A stretch of 51,085 bases of DNA from Flavobacteriaceae bacterium CG2_30_31_66 (GTDB lineage: Bacteria > Bacteroidota > Bacteroidia > Flavobacteriales > Flavobacteriaceae), in assembly GCA_001873065.1 (NCBI GenBank), contig MNYM01000012.1, forward strand, positions 1-51,085, written 5' to 3'. Shown here in pieces: positions 1-8,706 of the stretch. A program made the position numbers and the translations under genes. Below the pieces are notes generated by a model that did not search any database, was not told where the DNA came from, and worked only from the letters and a program-made list of their open reading frames with translations. The number at the start of each line of letters is the position of its first letter. Position 1 is the first letter of the stretch.

Positions 1-4
1 AAAT

Positions 5-98
5 GGCAAGCTATCTACATCACACTGCTACAACCTAATACCTTTGCTGCGTTCCCACCCTGGAGGATTCAAAGGGAGCTAGTTGTGTAGGACTTGCC
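5..98 (-). ncRNA. ffs: Small signal recognition particle RNA (4.5S-type)
   Basis: Read on the minus strand, this begins GGCAAG and ends CTTGCC, a closing stem. The centre carries the SRP domain IV signature: CCTCCAGGGTGGGAACGCAGCAAAGG, that is, a GGGAAC-type loop followed by the asymmetric GCAGCA side of the Ffh-binding site. The molecule binds Ffh and targets nascent membrane proteins to the SecYEG translocon. A length of about 94 nt fits the small bacterial form without an Alu domain. A consensus promoter lies directly upstream. Exact ends are inferred from the closing stem. Confidence 0.9.
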
Positions 99-102
99 GT
101 TG

Positions 103-132
103 CAAATTTACAATCTATTTTTATTTAAGCAA
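103..132 (-). promoter_or_regulatory. Promoter of the SRP RNA gene
   Basis: On the minus strand TTG (132-130), a 19-nt spacer and TAAATTTG (110-103) match the Bacteroidota sigma-A pattern TTG-N(17-23)-TAnnTTTG. The -7 element ends 4 nt before the predicted RNA 5' end at 98. This spacing is used as the reference for the other promoters in this window. Confidence 0.75.
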
Positions 133-239
133 TTAAAATAAGCTTAAAATTTTTGTAACAATTATTTAAAATTGGTAACTAATTGATTTAAAATTGAGCA
201 TTAAATCCAATAACTCAATTTTCACTAACTTGAAATCAA

Positions 240-247
240 TATATTTG
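240..247 (+). promoter_or_regulatory. Candidate -7 element for the DUF4199 gene
   Basis: TATATTTG matches TAnnTTTG and lies 25 nt before the ATG at 273. No TTG is found at the expected -33 distance, so support comes from the -7 element only. Confidence 0.5.
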
Positions 248-272
248 TATCACTAACTAAATTTAAAAAACA

Positions 273-794
273 ATGGAAAATCAAGCAAACAGTAAAAGTT
301 TTATCATTAATAATGGAGTTATCCTAGGAGTTTTAGGAGTTTTAACTAGCGTCATCAATTACGCTTTTGGAACACATTTAGATCCACATTGGTCAACATC
401 TTTGGCATCCAGTGTATTTTTTATAGGATTGATTGTTTTAGGAATAAGCCAATTTAAGAAAGCAAATGGCGGTTTTTTATCTTGGGGTCAAGGTGTTAAA
501 ATTGGTGTTGGAATTGCTATTTTAGCCGCTTTGATAAGCGTTATCTACAATTATATTTTTGTAACATTTGTAGAGCCTGATTTTATGGCAAAAGTGATGG
601 AAGTACAAAATCAAAAACTCATAGATCAAGGAATGTCACAAGAGCAAATTGAAGCAGCAAACTCCATTACTGAGAAATTTAAATCACCTTTAGTTTCTTC
701 GTCAATAGGAATTATTGGAAGTGCATTTTTCGGATTTATAGTTTCAGCAATTGCTGCTGCAATAATGAAAAAATCTGAAGAAGAAACGTATTAG
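273..794 (+). CDS. DUF4199 family integral membrane protein
   Basis: This is a 173-residue protein with about four hydrophobic segments, near residues 12-30, 45-62, 74-98 and 143-166. A short hydrophilic loop around 100-140 is rich in Glu, Gln and Lys, and the C-terminus is charged (KKSEEE). The pattern GGFLSWGQGVKIG after the second segment is typical of Bacteroidota DUF4199 proteins. No catalytic residues are visible and the function of the family is unknown. It is followed by a GtrB/DPM-type glycosyltransferase, an order I recall from other Flavobacteria, which would suggest a role at the inner membrane near polyprenyl-sugar metabolism. The role is inference; the family call is fairly safe. 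The ATG is preceded by an A-rich stretch without a Shine-Dalgarno sequence. Confidence 0.75.
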   Translation: MENQANSKSFIINNGVILGVLGVLTSVINYAFGTHLDPHWSTSLASSVFFIGLIVLGISQFKKANGGFLSWGQGVKIGVGIAILAALISVIYNYIFVTFVEPDFMAKVMEVQNQKLIDQGMSQEQIEAANSITEKFKSPLVSSSIGIIGSAFFGFIVSAIAAAIMKKSEEETY

Positions 795-852
795 TTTAAA
801 ATTCACAATTCAAAATTCAAGGATTTTTAAAACTTTGAATTTTAAACTTTGA
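795..852 (+). repeat. Low-complexity intergenic spacer with AAAATTCAA/TTGAATTTT hairpin
   Basis: The spacer is built from short variants of AAATTCAA and AACTTTGAA. AAAATTCAA (812-820) and TTGAATTTT (835-843) form a perfect 9-bp stem with a 14-nt loop. It could act as a weak terminator between the DUF4199 gene and the glycosyltransferase. Similar slippage-prone spacers occur at 14136-14218, 26383-26469 and 47287-47345. Confidence 0.5.
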
Positions 853-870
853 ACCCGAAATCAACTCGAA

Positions 871-1827
871 ATGGATATTTCAGTGGTTATTCCACTTCTC
901 AACGAAGAAGACTCTTTACTAGAATTACACGATTGGATTGCAAAAGTCATGCAATCCAATCGTTATTTATATGAAATCATTTTTATTGATGATGGAAGTA
1001 CAGACAATTCTTGGAAAATCATTGAACAACTTTCCGAAAAAAATGCTGCTGTAAAAGGAATTCGTTTTCAAAAAAATTATGGAAAATCCCAAGCATTAGA
1101 TGCAGGTTTTGAAAAAGCGCAAGGAAATGTAATCATTACTATGGATGCTGATTTGCAAGACAATCCTGAAGAAATTCCTGAGTTGTATAACTTGATTATT
1201 ACCAATAATTTTGATTTGATTTCTGGTTGGAAAAAGAAACGTTATGACAATGTTTTCAGTAAAAATATTCCTTCAAAATTATTCAATTCCATTGCTCGAA
1301 AAACATCAGGATTGCACTTACACGACTTTAATTGCGGTTTAAAAGCGTATAAAAAAGAGGTTGTAAAAGCCATTAAAGTGAGTGGTGAAATGCACAGATA
1401 TATCCCGATTTTAGTAAAAAACGAGGGTTTTAACAAAATTGATGAAAAAATCGTGAAACATCAAGCCCGAAAATATGGTGTGACCAAATTTGGAATGAAT
1501 CGTTTTATCAATGGTTATTTGGATTTGATTACCATTTCTTTTTTATCAAAATTCGGAAAAAGACCCATGCATTTTTTTGGACTTTGGGGAACAATTGTCT
1601 TTATTTTTGGGTTTTCTGCGGCTATTTATATTGGAATCTCCAAACTTTACAAATTATATAATGGTTTCAAAACCATTTTAGTAACCGATAATCCTTGGTT
1701 TTACATCGCTTTAACTTCGATGATTTTAGGGACTTTATTGTTTTTAGCAGGTTTTATTGGTGAACTCATCATCAAATCAAAAAATGACGAAAAACATTAT
1801 AAAATAAAAGAGCAACTTAACTACTAA
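871..1827 (+). CDS. GT2 family glycosyltransferase, GtrB/DPM-like
   Basis: This 318-residue protein has an N-terminal GT-A domain of family 2. Visible are the start VVIPLLNEE, the nucleotide-binding FIDDGSTD (about residues 39-46) and the metal-binding DADLQDNPEEIPEL (about 92-105), followed by QxRKYGxTKFG around 200. Two C-terminal transmembrane helices lie at about 233-257 and 277-300. This is the architecture of enzymes that transfer a sugar from a nucleotide donor to a polyprenyl phosphate at the inner membrane. Donor and acceptor cannot be told from sequence. The following phosphohexomutase could feed its nucleotide-sugar supply. Confidence 0.85.
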   Translation: MDISVVIPLLNEEDSLLELHDWIAKVMQSNRYLYEIIFIDDGSTDNSWKIIEQLSEKNAAVKGIRFQKNYGKSQALDAGFEKAQGNVIITMDADLQDNPEEIPELYNLIITNNFDLISGWKKKRYDNVFSKNIPSKLFNSIARKTSGLHLHDFNCGLKAYKKEVVKAIKVSGEMHRYIPILVKNEGFNKIDEKIVKHQARKYGVTKFGMNRFINGYLDLITISFLSKFGKRPMHFFGLWGTIVFIFGFSAAIYIGISKLYKLYNGFKTILVTDNPWFYIALTSMILGTLLFLAGFIGELIIKSKNDEKHYKIKEQLNY

Positions 1828-1831
1828 ATTT

Positions 1832-1839
1832 TATCTTTG
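1832..1839 (+). promoter_or_regulatory. Candidate -7 element for the phosphoglucomutase gene
   Basis: TATCTTTG matches TAnnTTTG. It straddles the TTG at 1837 that would otherwise extend the reading frame, which argues for the ATG at 1855 as the start and predicts a leader of about 11 nt. No clear -33 TTG is seen. Confidence 0.55.
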
Positions 1840-1854
1840 TCAAAAAAATATTAT

Positions 1855-3570
1855 ATGGACTCAATACTACAAAAAGCAACAGCATGGCTAACTCCAACTT
1901 TTGATGCTGAAACTAAAGCTGAAATTCAAAATTTAATCGACAACAATCCTAATGATTTGGCTGACAGATTCTATAAAGACATGGAATTTGGAACTGGTGG
2001 AATGCGTGGAGTAATGGGTGTTGGCACCAACCGAATCAATAAATATACCTTAGGAAGAGCTACACAAGGCTTGTCAAATTACCTACTGAAAAATGTAAAA
2101 AAACCAGAAATAAAAGTAGCAATTGCTTACGATTGCAGACATAATAGTAAAAAATTCGCAAAAATTGTGGCTGATGTATTGTCTGCGAACAACATCAAAG
2201 TTTTTTTGTTTGAAGATTTACGTCCAACTCCAGTATTGTCTTTCAGTGTTCGTCATTTGAATTGCGATGCAGGAATTGTGTTAACAGCTTCTCACAATCC
2301 ACCAGAGTATAACGGCTATAAAGTGTATTGGGCTGATGGTGGACAAATTGTGCCTCCTCATGATTCAGGAATTATTAATGAAGTATACGCCATTGATTTT
2401 TCTGAAATTAATTTCAAAGCAAATGAACATTTGATTGAAACGATTGGAAAAAATGTAGATGCTGTTTTTATTGCTGAATCTGTAAAAAATGCAAGTTTAT
2501 CTGATAAAATCAATAGAAACGATTTAAAAATTGTATTCACTTCTATCCATGGAACTTCCATCGTTTCCGTGCCTGATGCATTGAAAAAAGCAGGTTATAC
2601 TGATGTGCATATTGTGGAAGAACAAAGAGAACCAAATGGTGATTTTCCAACTGTAAAATCTCCAAATCCTGAAGAACCTGAAGCGTTGAAAATGGCAACA
2701 GATTTGGCGAATAAAATTGGTGCAGATATTGTGATTGGAACAGACCCAGATTGTGATAGATTAGGAGTTGCAGTGCGCGATGCTGCAGGAAATATAAAAT
2801 TGATGAATGGCAATCAAACCATGGTTGTCATGACCAATTTCTTACTAAAAAAATGGAAAGAAGAAGGCAGAATCAATGGCAAACAATTTGTGGGTTCAAC
2901 AATTGTTTCTACAGAATTGGTAAACGAAGTTGCTGCTAAATTTGGTGTTGAAACCAAAGTTGGATTGACAGGTTTCAAATGGATTGCAAAAATGGTCGTT
3001 GATTTTCCAGAACAAGAATTTATTGGTGGTGGAGAAGAAAGTTTTGGATATATGGTGGGCGATTTTGTTCGTGATAAAGATGCTGTAACAGCAACACTTT
3101 TAGCTTGTGAAGTTGCTGCGTATGCAAAACAACATGGAGGTTCATTTTATGATGAATTATTGAATATTTATATTGACAACAATTTCTATAAAGAACACCT
3201 TATTTCCTTAACCAAAAAAGGCATGGAAGGTGCTGCAGAAATTCAAAAAATGTTGAGTGACATGCGCAACAATCCTTTATCAATGATTGATGGAGAAAAA
3301 GTAGCAACTTTGGCAGATTATGAAGAGTCTGTTTTAAAAGATATCAGAACTGGAAAAGAAACAAAAATTGAGTTACCAAAATCAAATGTGTTGATTTACC
3401 AAACTGAAAATGGCACTAGAATCGCTGCAAGACCAAGTGGCACTGAGCCAAAAATCAAGTTTTATTTCAGTGTGAATGCTCCTTTAGATTCAAAAGAAAA
3501 TGCTGCTGCAGTTGAAGCTGCTTTGGATGCAAAAATTCAACGAATCATTAAAGAGATGACTCTAGTTTAA
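1855..3570 (+). CDS. Phosphoglucomutase/phosphomannomutase (alpha-D-phosphohexomutase)
   Basis: This 571-residue enzyme interconverts hexose 1- and 6-phosphates. All four family motifs are present: phosphoserine loop TASHNPP with Ser146, metal-binding DPDCDR with Asp297, Asp299 and Asp301, sugar-binding GGEESFGY (about 392-399) and phosphate-binding RPSGTEPK from Arg526. The length fits the long PGM2-like subfamily, which may prefer glucose, mannose or phosphoribose. The ATG at 1855 is chosen over an in-frame TTG at 1837 because that TTG lies in a promoter element. The stop overlaps the next ATG by one base, so the gene is probably cotranscribed with the ABC exporter. It would supply hexose-1-phosphate for the nucleotide sugars used by the surrounding glycosyltransferases. 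Confidence 0.92.
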   Translation: MDSILQKATAWLTPTFDAETKAEIQNLIDNNPNDLADRFYKDMEFGTGGMRGVMGVGTNRINKYTLGRATQGLSNYLLKNVKKPEIKVAIAYDCRHNSKKFAKIVADVLSANNIKVFLFEDLRPTPVLSFSVRHLNCDAGIVLTASHNPPEYNGYKVYWADGGQIVPPHDSGIINEVYAIDFSEINFKANEHLIETIGKNVDAVFIAESVKNASLSDKINRNDLKIVFTSIHGTSIVSVPDALKKAGYTDVHIVEEQREPNGDFPTVKSPNPEEPEALKMATDLANKIGADIVIGTDPDCDRLGVAVRDAAGNIKLMNGNQTMVVMTNFLLKKWKEEGRINGKQFVGSTIVSTELVNEVAAKFGVETKVGLTGFKWIAKMVVDFPEQEFIGGGEESFGYMVGDFVRDKDAVTATLLACEVAAYAKQHGGSFYDELLNIYIDNNFYKEHLISLTKKGMEGAAEIQKMLSDMRNNPLSMIDGEKVATLADYEESVLKDIRTGKETKIELPKSNVLIYQTENGTRIAARPSGTEPKIKFYFSVNAPLDSKENAAAVEAALDAKIQRIIKEMTLV

Positions 3571-5399
3571 TGAAGCATTTCAAAGACATTTTAAAATATG
3601 AGAAAAAATATAGAAAGTTCACTTTGCTGAACATTTTATTCAATATTTTTTATGCAATTTTCAATGTTCTTTCTGTTTTAGCCTTTATTCCAGTATTGAG
3701 TATCCTTTTTGAAAAAAACGAAAAGGTTACGAAAATCCCTGTTTATAAAGGTATTACACATATTGGTGAATACCTAAAAGATAGTTTTTATCATTTTATA
3801 GCTCAAAAAATAGCCCATGAAGGTGAAATAAAAACCTTGCTTTTTATTTGTTTATTAACGCTTTCATTGTTCTTTTTTAAAAATTTATTTCGGTATTTGG
3901 CATCTTATTCCATCACGTTTTTACGCACAGGAATTGTCAAAGATTTGAGAGATAAATTGTATCGAAAAATCATAGAATTGCCCATTTCTTATTTTACTGA
4001 AAAACGAAAAGGGGATATTATTGCTAGAATGACAGCAGATGTGCAAGAAGTAGAAACTTCCATCTTAACCTCTATTGAAACAATTGTGAGGGAACCACTT
4101 ACCGTAATTATTGCGATTGCAATTATGTTTTTTATGAGTGTGAAATTGACCTTATTTGTATTCATTTTATTACCTGTTTCTGGATTTATCATTTCATCAA
4201 TCAGCAAAAAATTGAAAGCAAACTCTGTAAAAGCACAACAAGAAACGGGTACTTTTTTATCATTTATTGAAGAAACATTGACAGGTTTGCGAATCATCAA
4301 AGGGTTTAATGCAGAAAATGTGATTGAAAAGAAATTCAATCAATCAACTCAACATTTTAAATCATTGATGAACAGTGTTTTTCACAGGCAAACATTGGCT
4401 TCACCAATGAGTGAATTTTTGGGTTCTGCAACCATAATTGCCATTCTCTGGGTTGGAGGTTCTGAAGTGCTATCGAAAACAAGTTCGTTGCAATCAGAAG
4501 AGTTTTTTGGATATATCGTGTTGTTTTACACGGTTTTAAACCCAATAAAACTCATAACAACTTCTTATTACAGCATTCAAAAAGGAGAAGCTTCTGCCGA
4601 ACGAATCATGCAAATTTTGAATTCAGAAAACAACATCAAAGACTTGTCAAATGCTATCGTAAAAGAAAACTTTGAAAATGAAATTAATTTTCAAAATATT
4701 TCTTTCAAATACAAAAAGGAATATGTTCTGAGAGATTTTTCATTGACCATCAAAAAAGGACAAACTGTGGCTTTAGTGGGACAATCTGGAAGTGGAAAAT
4801 CTACGTTGGCAAATTTAATTACCCGTTTTTATGATGTTGATTCTGGTGCTGTTTTAATTGATGGAATTAATATTAAAAATATGACAATCAAGTCATTACG
4901 AAATTTAATGGGCATTGTTTCACAAGAATCCATTTTGTTTAATGATACGATTGCAAACAACATCAAAATAGGTGCACAAGAAGCATCAGAAAAAGCTATT
5001 TTAGAAGCTTCAAAAATTGCAAATGCACTAGAATTTATTGAAAATTTACCTCAGAAATTTGATACGAATATTGGTGATAGTGGCAATACACTTTCTGGAG
5101 GACAAAAACAGCGATTATCGATTGCAAGAGCTGTTTTGAAAAATCCACCCATTATGATTTTGGATGAGGCAACTTCTGCTTTGGATACAGAATCTGAGCA
5201 ACTAGTGCAATTAGCGCTTGAAAAAATGATGCAAAACCGAACTTCTTTGGTCATTGCTCATAGATTATCCACCATTCAAAAAGCAGATTTGATTGTGGTT
5301 ATGAAAAAAGGAAAAATTGTAGAGCAGGGAAAACACGACGAATTATTGGCTAAAAAAGGCGAATATTTCAAATTAGTGACGATGCAAAGTTTAAGCTAA
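3570..5399 (+). CDS. MsbA-like ABC exporter (fused membrane and ATPase domains)
   Basis: This is a 609-residue half-transporter. The N-terminal part (about 1-340) has six hydrophobic segments of an ABC exporter type I membrane domain. The C-terminal ATPase has Walker A GQSGSGKST (about 404-412), Q-loop VSQES, signature LSGGQKQR (about 508-515), Walker B IMILDEATSALD (about 528-539) and the switch AHRLST. It should act as a homodimer at the inner membrane. Its position between a phosphohexomutase and a GT90-type glycosyltransferase fits flipping of lipid A-core or another glycolipid, but multidrug export cannot be excluded by sequence. The start overlaps the upstream stop in TAATG. Confidence 0.88.
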   Translation: MKHFKDILKYEKKYRKFTLLNILFNIFYAIFNVLSVLAFIPVLSILFEKNEKVTKIPVYKGITHIGEYLKDSFYHFIAQKIAHEGEIKTLLFICLLTLSLFFFKNLFRYLASYSITFLRTGIVKDLRDKLYRKIIELPISYFTEKRKGDIIARMTADVQEVETSILTSIETIVREPLTVIIAIAIMFFMSVKLTLFVFILLPVSGFIISSISKKLKANSVKAQQETGTFLSFIEETLTGLRIIKGFNAENVIEKKFNQSTQHFKSLMNSVFHRQTLASPMSEFLGSATIIAILWVGGSEVLSKTSSLQSEEFFGYIVLFYTVLNPIKLITTSYYSIQKGEASAERIMQILNSENNIKDLSNAIVKENFENEINFQNISFKYKKEYVLRDFSLTIKKGQTVALVGQSGSGKSTLANLITRFYDVDSGAVLIDGINIKNMTIKSLRNLMGIVSQESILFNDTIANNIKIGAQEASEKAILEASKIANALEFIENLPQKFDTNIGDSGNTLSGGQKQRLSIARAVLKNPPIMILDEATSALDTESEQLVQLALEKMMQNRTSLVIAHRLSTIQKADLIVVMKKGKIVEQGKHDELLAKKGEYFKLVTMQSLS

Positions 5400-5401
5400 A
5401 A

Positions 5402-6349
5402 ATGAATTTATTATACCACATAAAAAGAAGTAATTTACTATATTATATTAAAAATATACCCTTAGATATTTTACCTCGTTATTTATTTAGAAAAAAACTT
5501 AAATTTTGGTTACATCAACAAAATAGTTATCCAAAAGAAGTAATTGATACTAGAGTGGGATATTATTGCAAATTAAATCAAAAGACTCCTTTACCAAAAA
5601 AAGCTTTACTTTTAAAAGATATAAGAAAAAAAGGTAATAAAAGCGTATATTATTATGATTTTATGCTAATTGGTAGGTATTTCAATCCAAATTATAAGGT
5701 AAATTTTCTTTTTGGTGATGTTGATAAAAATTTAAGCACACCTACCATCGTAAAAAGCAGACCTATCCAAAATAATGAAAATTCAATCATTTTAAAACTT
5801 GAAAAATGGAGGCATTTTAACTTTATAAATGATACAAAATCTTTCGAGACTAAAAAAGATGCAATTGTATGGAGAGGCGTTATTCACAAAGAAAATCGTA
5901 GAATATTATTTGAAAAATATTTTGGTGACTCCAATTTTGATATAGGTTCTTCAAATATGAAAAATAGTAAAATTGAATGGTTAAAACCTTATTTAAGTAT
6001 CAAAAAACAGCTTGATTATAAATTTATTTTGTCTATTGAAGGCATAGATGTCGCAACGAATCTAAAATGGATAATGTCGTCGAATTCTCTATGTTTTATG
6101 CCAAAACCCAAATTTGAAACATGGTATATGGAGGGAAAATTGATTCCTAATTATCATTATGTTTTAATTAAAGATGACTATAGTGATGTAATGGAAAAAA
6201 TGGAATATTTTTCAAAAAATCACATTGAAGCAGAAAAGATTTTACAAAATGCAAAAAATTGGACAAACCAATTTAAAGATGAAAAACTCGAAAATATTAT
6301 ATCAATTTTAGTTTTACAAAAATTTTTATCTTTAACAAATGAGAGTTGA
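5402..6349 (+). CDS. GT90-like LPS glycosyltransferase
   Basis: This 315-residue protein resembles the bacterial lipopolysaccharide glycosyltransferases of the GT90/CAP10 group. Supporting stretches are AIVWRGVIHKENRR (about 155-168), the middle region IEWLKPYLSIKKQLDYKF, ILSIEGIDVATNLKWIMSSNS (about 217-237) and KPKFETWYMEGKLIPNYHYV (about 241-260). The W-EG-L-P-YHYV pattern is characteristic of the nucleotide-sugar end of this family. No signal peptide or membrane helix is seen, so it is probably cytoplasmic or peripheral. It starts 2 nt after the ABC exporter stop, so the two are cotranscribed, which supports a role on the same glycolipid. The sugar transferred is unknown. Confidence 0.75.
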   Translation: MNLLYHIKRSNLLYYIKNIPLDILPRYLFRKKLKFWLHQQNSYPKEVIDTRVGYYCKLNQKTPLPKKALLLKDIRKKGNKSVYYYDFMLIGRYFNPNYKVNFLFGDVDKNLSTPTIVKSRPIQNNENSIILKLEKWRHFNFINDTKSFETKKDAIVWRGVIHKENRRILFEKYFGDSNFDIGSSNMKNSKIEWLKPYLSIKKQLDYKFILSIEGIDVATNLKWIMSSNSLCFMPKPKFETWYMEGKLIPNYHYVLIKDDYSDVMEKMEYFSKNHIEAEKILQNAKNWTNQFKDEKLENIISILVLQKFLSLTNES

Positions 6350-6367
6350 ATCCAATAATTAATAAAA

Positions 6368-7780
6368 CTAATTAATAACCAAGCCTAGAGAAATCCCTTT
6401 TCGAATCATAAAATCATAAGAAGCTTTATATTCATTAGGAATTTCTCCTTCTAAAATCGCTTCTTTAATAGCTTCTTTGATGATTCCAATTTCTCTGCAA
6501 GGTTTTAGATTAAAAACTTCCATAATTTCTTCACCAGAAATGGGTGGTTGGAAATTTCGGATATGGTCACGCTCTTCAACCTCTTTGATTTTGGTTCTCA
6601 CCAACTCAAAGTTTTGATGGTATTTTTTAAACTTTTTAGGATTTTTGGTGGTAATATCAGCTTCACATAAAGTCATCAAAGAATGAATATCTTCTGCTGC
6701 ATCAAAAATCAAACGTCTTACAGCAGAATCTGTAACTTCTGATGCCAAAACAATGGGTCTTGAACTTAACAAAACCATTTTTTGAACAAATTTCATTTTT
6801 GTATTCAAAGGCATTTTCAATCTTTGAAACAATTTAAAGACCATTTTTGAACCCACAAATTCATGTCCATGAAACGTCCAACCTACTTTTTTACTGAACT
6901 TTTTAGTCGGTGCTTTTCCAATATCATGCAACAAAGCTGACCAACGCAGCCAAACATCTTCGGTATTTTGAGCAATATTATCAACAACCTCTAAAGTATG
7001 GTAAAAATTATCTTTATGTTTCTGACCTTCAACTTCTTCCACGCCTTTTAAAGCAATCAATTCTGGTAAAATCTGAGGCAATAAATTCGTTTTTTCGAGT
7101 AATAGAAATCCTATAGATGGTTTTTTTGAAGCCAACATTTTATGCAATTCATCCACAATTCTCTCTTTGGTGATAATGCCCAATCTTTCAGAATTGTTGG
7201 CAATAGCAGCCAACGAATTTTCCTCAATTTCAAAACCCAATTGCGTTGCAAAACGAATGGCTCGCATCATTCTTAAAGGATCGTCAGAATACGTAATATC
7301 AGGATTTAAAGGCGTTTTTATCAGTTGATTTTTCAAATCTTGCATTCCTTGGAATGGATCTAACAATTCACCGAAATTTTCCTCATTCAAACTCAAAGCA
7401 AGCGCATTTATGGTAAAATCGCGTCTGTTTTGGTCATCTTCTAATGTTCCTTCAGAAACTTCAGGATTTCTAGTTTCTTGTGAATACGATTCTTTTCTAG
7501 CGCCAACAAACTCAATTTCAATGTCTTGAAATCGCAACATAGCTGTTCCGTAGGTTTTAAAAACTTGCACTTTTGGTTTGTTTGGCAACAATTTAGAAAC
7601 TTGATTTGCCAATTCAATACCACTTCCAACAGTGACAATATCAATATCTTTTGCAGTGCCTCTTTTCAAAAAATAATCACGCACAAAACCTCCAATCACA
7701 TAACTTTTTACATTTAATTTTTTGGACGCTTGTGAAATAATTGTGAAAATTTCGTGAGAAATTGCCTCTTTGTGTATCAT
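6368..7780 (-). CDS. CCA tRNA nucleotidyltransferase / poly(A) polymerase family, with HD domain
   Basis: This 470-residue protein belongs to the class II nucleotidyltransferases that add or repair the tRNA 3' CCA end. The head domain shows YVIGGFVRDYFLKR and the catalytic AKDIDIVTVG. It is followed by RRDFTINALAL, the neck motif DDPLRMMRAIRFATQLGF and EENS. An HD phosphohydrolase domain follows with ALLHDIGKAPTKKF and a later HGHEFVGS. The ATG at 7780 is preferred over an in-frame TTG at 7801 because that TTG overlaps the -7 element at 7799-7806. The gene stands alone, convergent with the GT90 gene. Most Bacteroidota carry one such enzyme, so it is probably the housekeeping CCA-adding enzyme. 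Confidence 0.88.
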   Translation of the reverse strand: MIHKEAISHEIFTIISQASKKLNVKSYVIGGFVRDYFLKRGTAKDIDIVTVGSGIELANQVSKLLPNKPKVQVFKTYGTAMLRFQDIEIEFVGARKESYSQETRNPEVSEGTLEDDQNRRDFTINALALSLNEENFGELLDPFQGMQDLKNQLIKTPLNPDITYSDDPLRMMRAIRFATQLGFEIEENSLAAIANNSERLGIITKERIVDELHKMLASKKPSIGFLLLEKTNLLPQILPELIALKGVEEVEGQKHKDNFYHTLEVVDNIAQNTEDVWLRWSALLHDIGKAPTKKFSKKVGWTFHGHEFVGSKMVFKLFQRLKMPLNTKMKFVQKMVLLSSRPIVLASEVTDSAVRRLIFDAAEDIHSLMTLCEADITTKNPKKFKKYHQNFELVRTKIKEVEERDHIRNFQPPISGEEIMEVFNLKPCREIGIIKEAIKEAILEGEIPNEYKASYDFMIRKGISLGLVIN

Positions 7781-7798
7781 ATTTTTGAAAAGAAAGCA

Positions 7799-7806
7799 CA
7801 AATTTA
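7799..7806 (-). promoter_or_regulatory. Candidate -7 element for the CCA nucleotidyltransferase gene
   Basis: On the minus strand this reads TAAATTTG (TAnnTTTG). The predicted transcript begins near 7794, about 14 nt before the ATG at 7780. A TTG lies 23 nt upstream (7832-7830), at the long end of accepted spacing. Confidence 0.6.
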
Positions 7807-7835
7807 TTGTTTTATGTTCTTTTAAACATCAAATT

Positions 7836-7869
7836 GATGGATAAAATTGTATTTACATTTGTATTTTTG
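7836..7869 (+). promoter_or_regulatory. Candidate promoter(s) of the fucosyltransferase-like gene
   Basis: TTG (7834-7836), a 17-nt spacer and TACATTTG (7854-7861) fit the Bacteroidota consensus. A second -7 match, TATTTTTG, is at 7862-7869. Either could drive the ATG at 7896. Confidence 0.5.
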
Positions 7870-7895
7870 TAAAAATGCAATTTTATGAATAAAGA

Positions 7896-8699
7896 ATGAT
7901 TGTGGTAAGAATTTTTGGTGGATTGGGAAATCAATTATTTCAATACGCTTATGCCAAATCTTTGGCAGCAAAAGGCTATGATGTAAAAATTGATATTGCA
8001 GCTTTTAAAAATTATAAATTGCATGGAGGTTATCAATTACATGAATTCAAAATTGATTTAAAAACGGCTTCTCCAGCTGAAAGTTGGTTTGCAAAATACT
8101 TTTTCAATTTTCCGAAAAAAGAAAAAAGCCTTTTATTTCAAGAAGATTTTTTAAAACCTTTCAAAAATAAGTACATCAAAGGATATTTTGAGACAGAAAA
8201 ATATTTTGAGGATATCAGACCTATTTTGTTAAAACAATTTGTAGTAAAAAAGCAATTGGCGAGTTCAACAATTCAGTATTTAAAAGAAATCACTATCAAA
8301 AAAAATGCTTGTTCACTTCATATTCAAAAAGGAGATAATATTTTTGATCAAAAAACAAAACAAATTCATGGAGTTTGTGACCTCAATTATTATAAAGAAG
8401 CCATCAAATTGATGCGTGAAAAATGTGGTGAAGTCAATTTTTTTGTATTTTCTGATGATATTTTATGGGTAAAAAAAAACCTAAAAATTAAAAACGCCAC
8501 TTACATTGACCAACAAGTAATTCCTCATGAAGACTTGCATTTAATGAGTTTGTGCAGACACAATATTACTGCAAATAGTAGTTTTTCTTGGTGGGCAGCT
8601 TGGCTAAATCAACACAAAAACAAAATTGTAATTGCGCCAAAACAATGGTTTGAGAGCAAGGAAAGTGAAGTTGCTTGTGAAAATTGGATTAAAATTTAA
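7896..8699 (+). CDS. GT11-like alpha-1,2-fucosyltransferase family protein
   Basis: This 267-residue protein has the GT11 start motif FGGLGNQLFQYAYAKSLA (residues 7-24). Further on it has SDDILWVKKNL and the C-terminal acceptor/donor region MSLCRHNITANSSFSWWAAWLN. GT11 enzymes transfer fucose from GDP-fucose to galactose or related residues of surface glycans. The usual HxRRGDY donor-binding motif is here H142-I-Q-K-G-D147-N, so both arginines are replaced (Gln144, Lys145). That is unusual, because the first arginine contacts GDP-fucose in studied family members. The protein may use another donor or be impaired. The 3' end faces the GT4 genes on the other strand across 7 bp. Cytoplasmic. Confidence 0.8.
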   Translation: MIVVRIFGGLGNQLFQYAYAKSLAAKGYDVKIDIAAFKNYKLHGGYQLHEFKIDLKTASPAESWFAKYFFNFPKKEKSLLFQEDFLKPFKNKYIKGYFETEKYFEDIRPILLKQFVVKKQLASSTIQYLKEITIKKNACSLHIQKGDNIFDQKTKQIHGVCDLNYYKEAIKLMREKCGEVNFFVFSDDILWVKKNLKIKNATYIDQQVIPHEDLHLMSLCRHNITANSSFSWWAAWLNQHKNKIVIAPKQWFESKESEVACENWIKI

Positions 8700-8706
8700 T
8701 ATCAAT

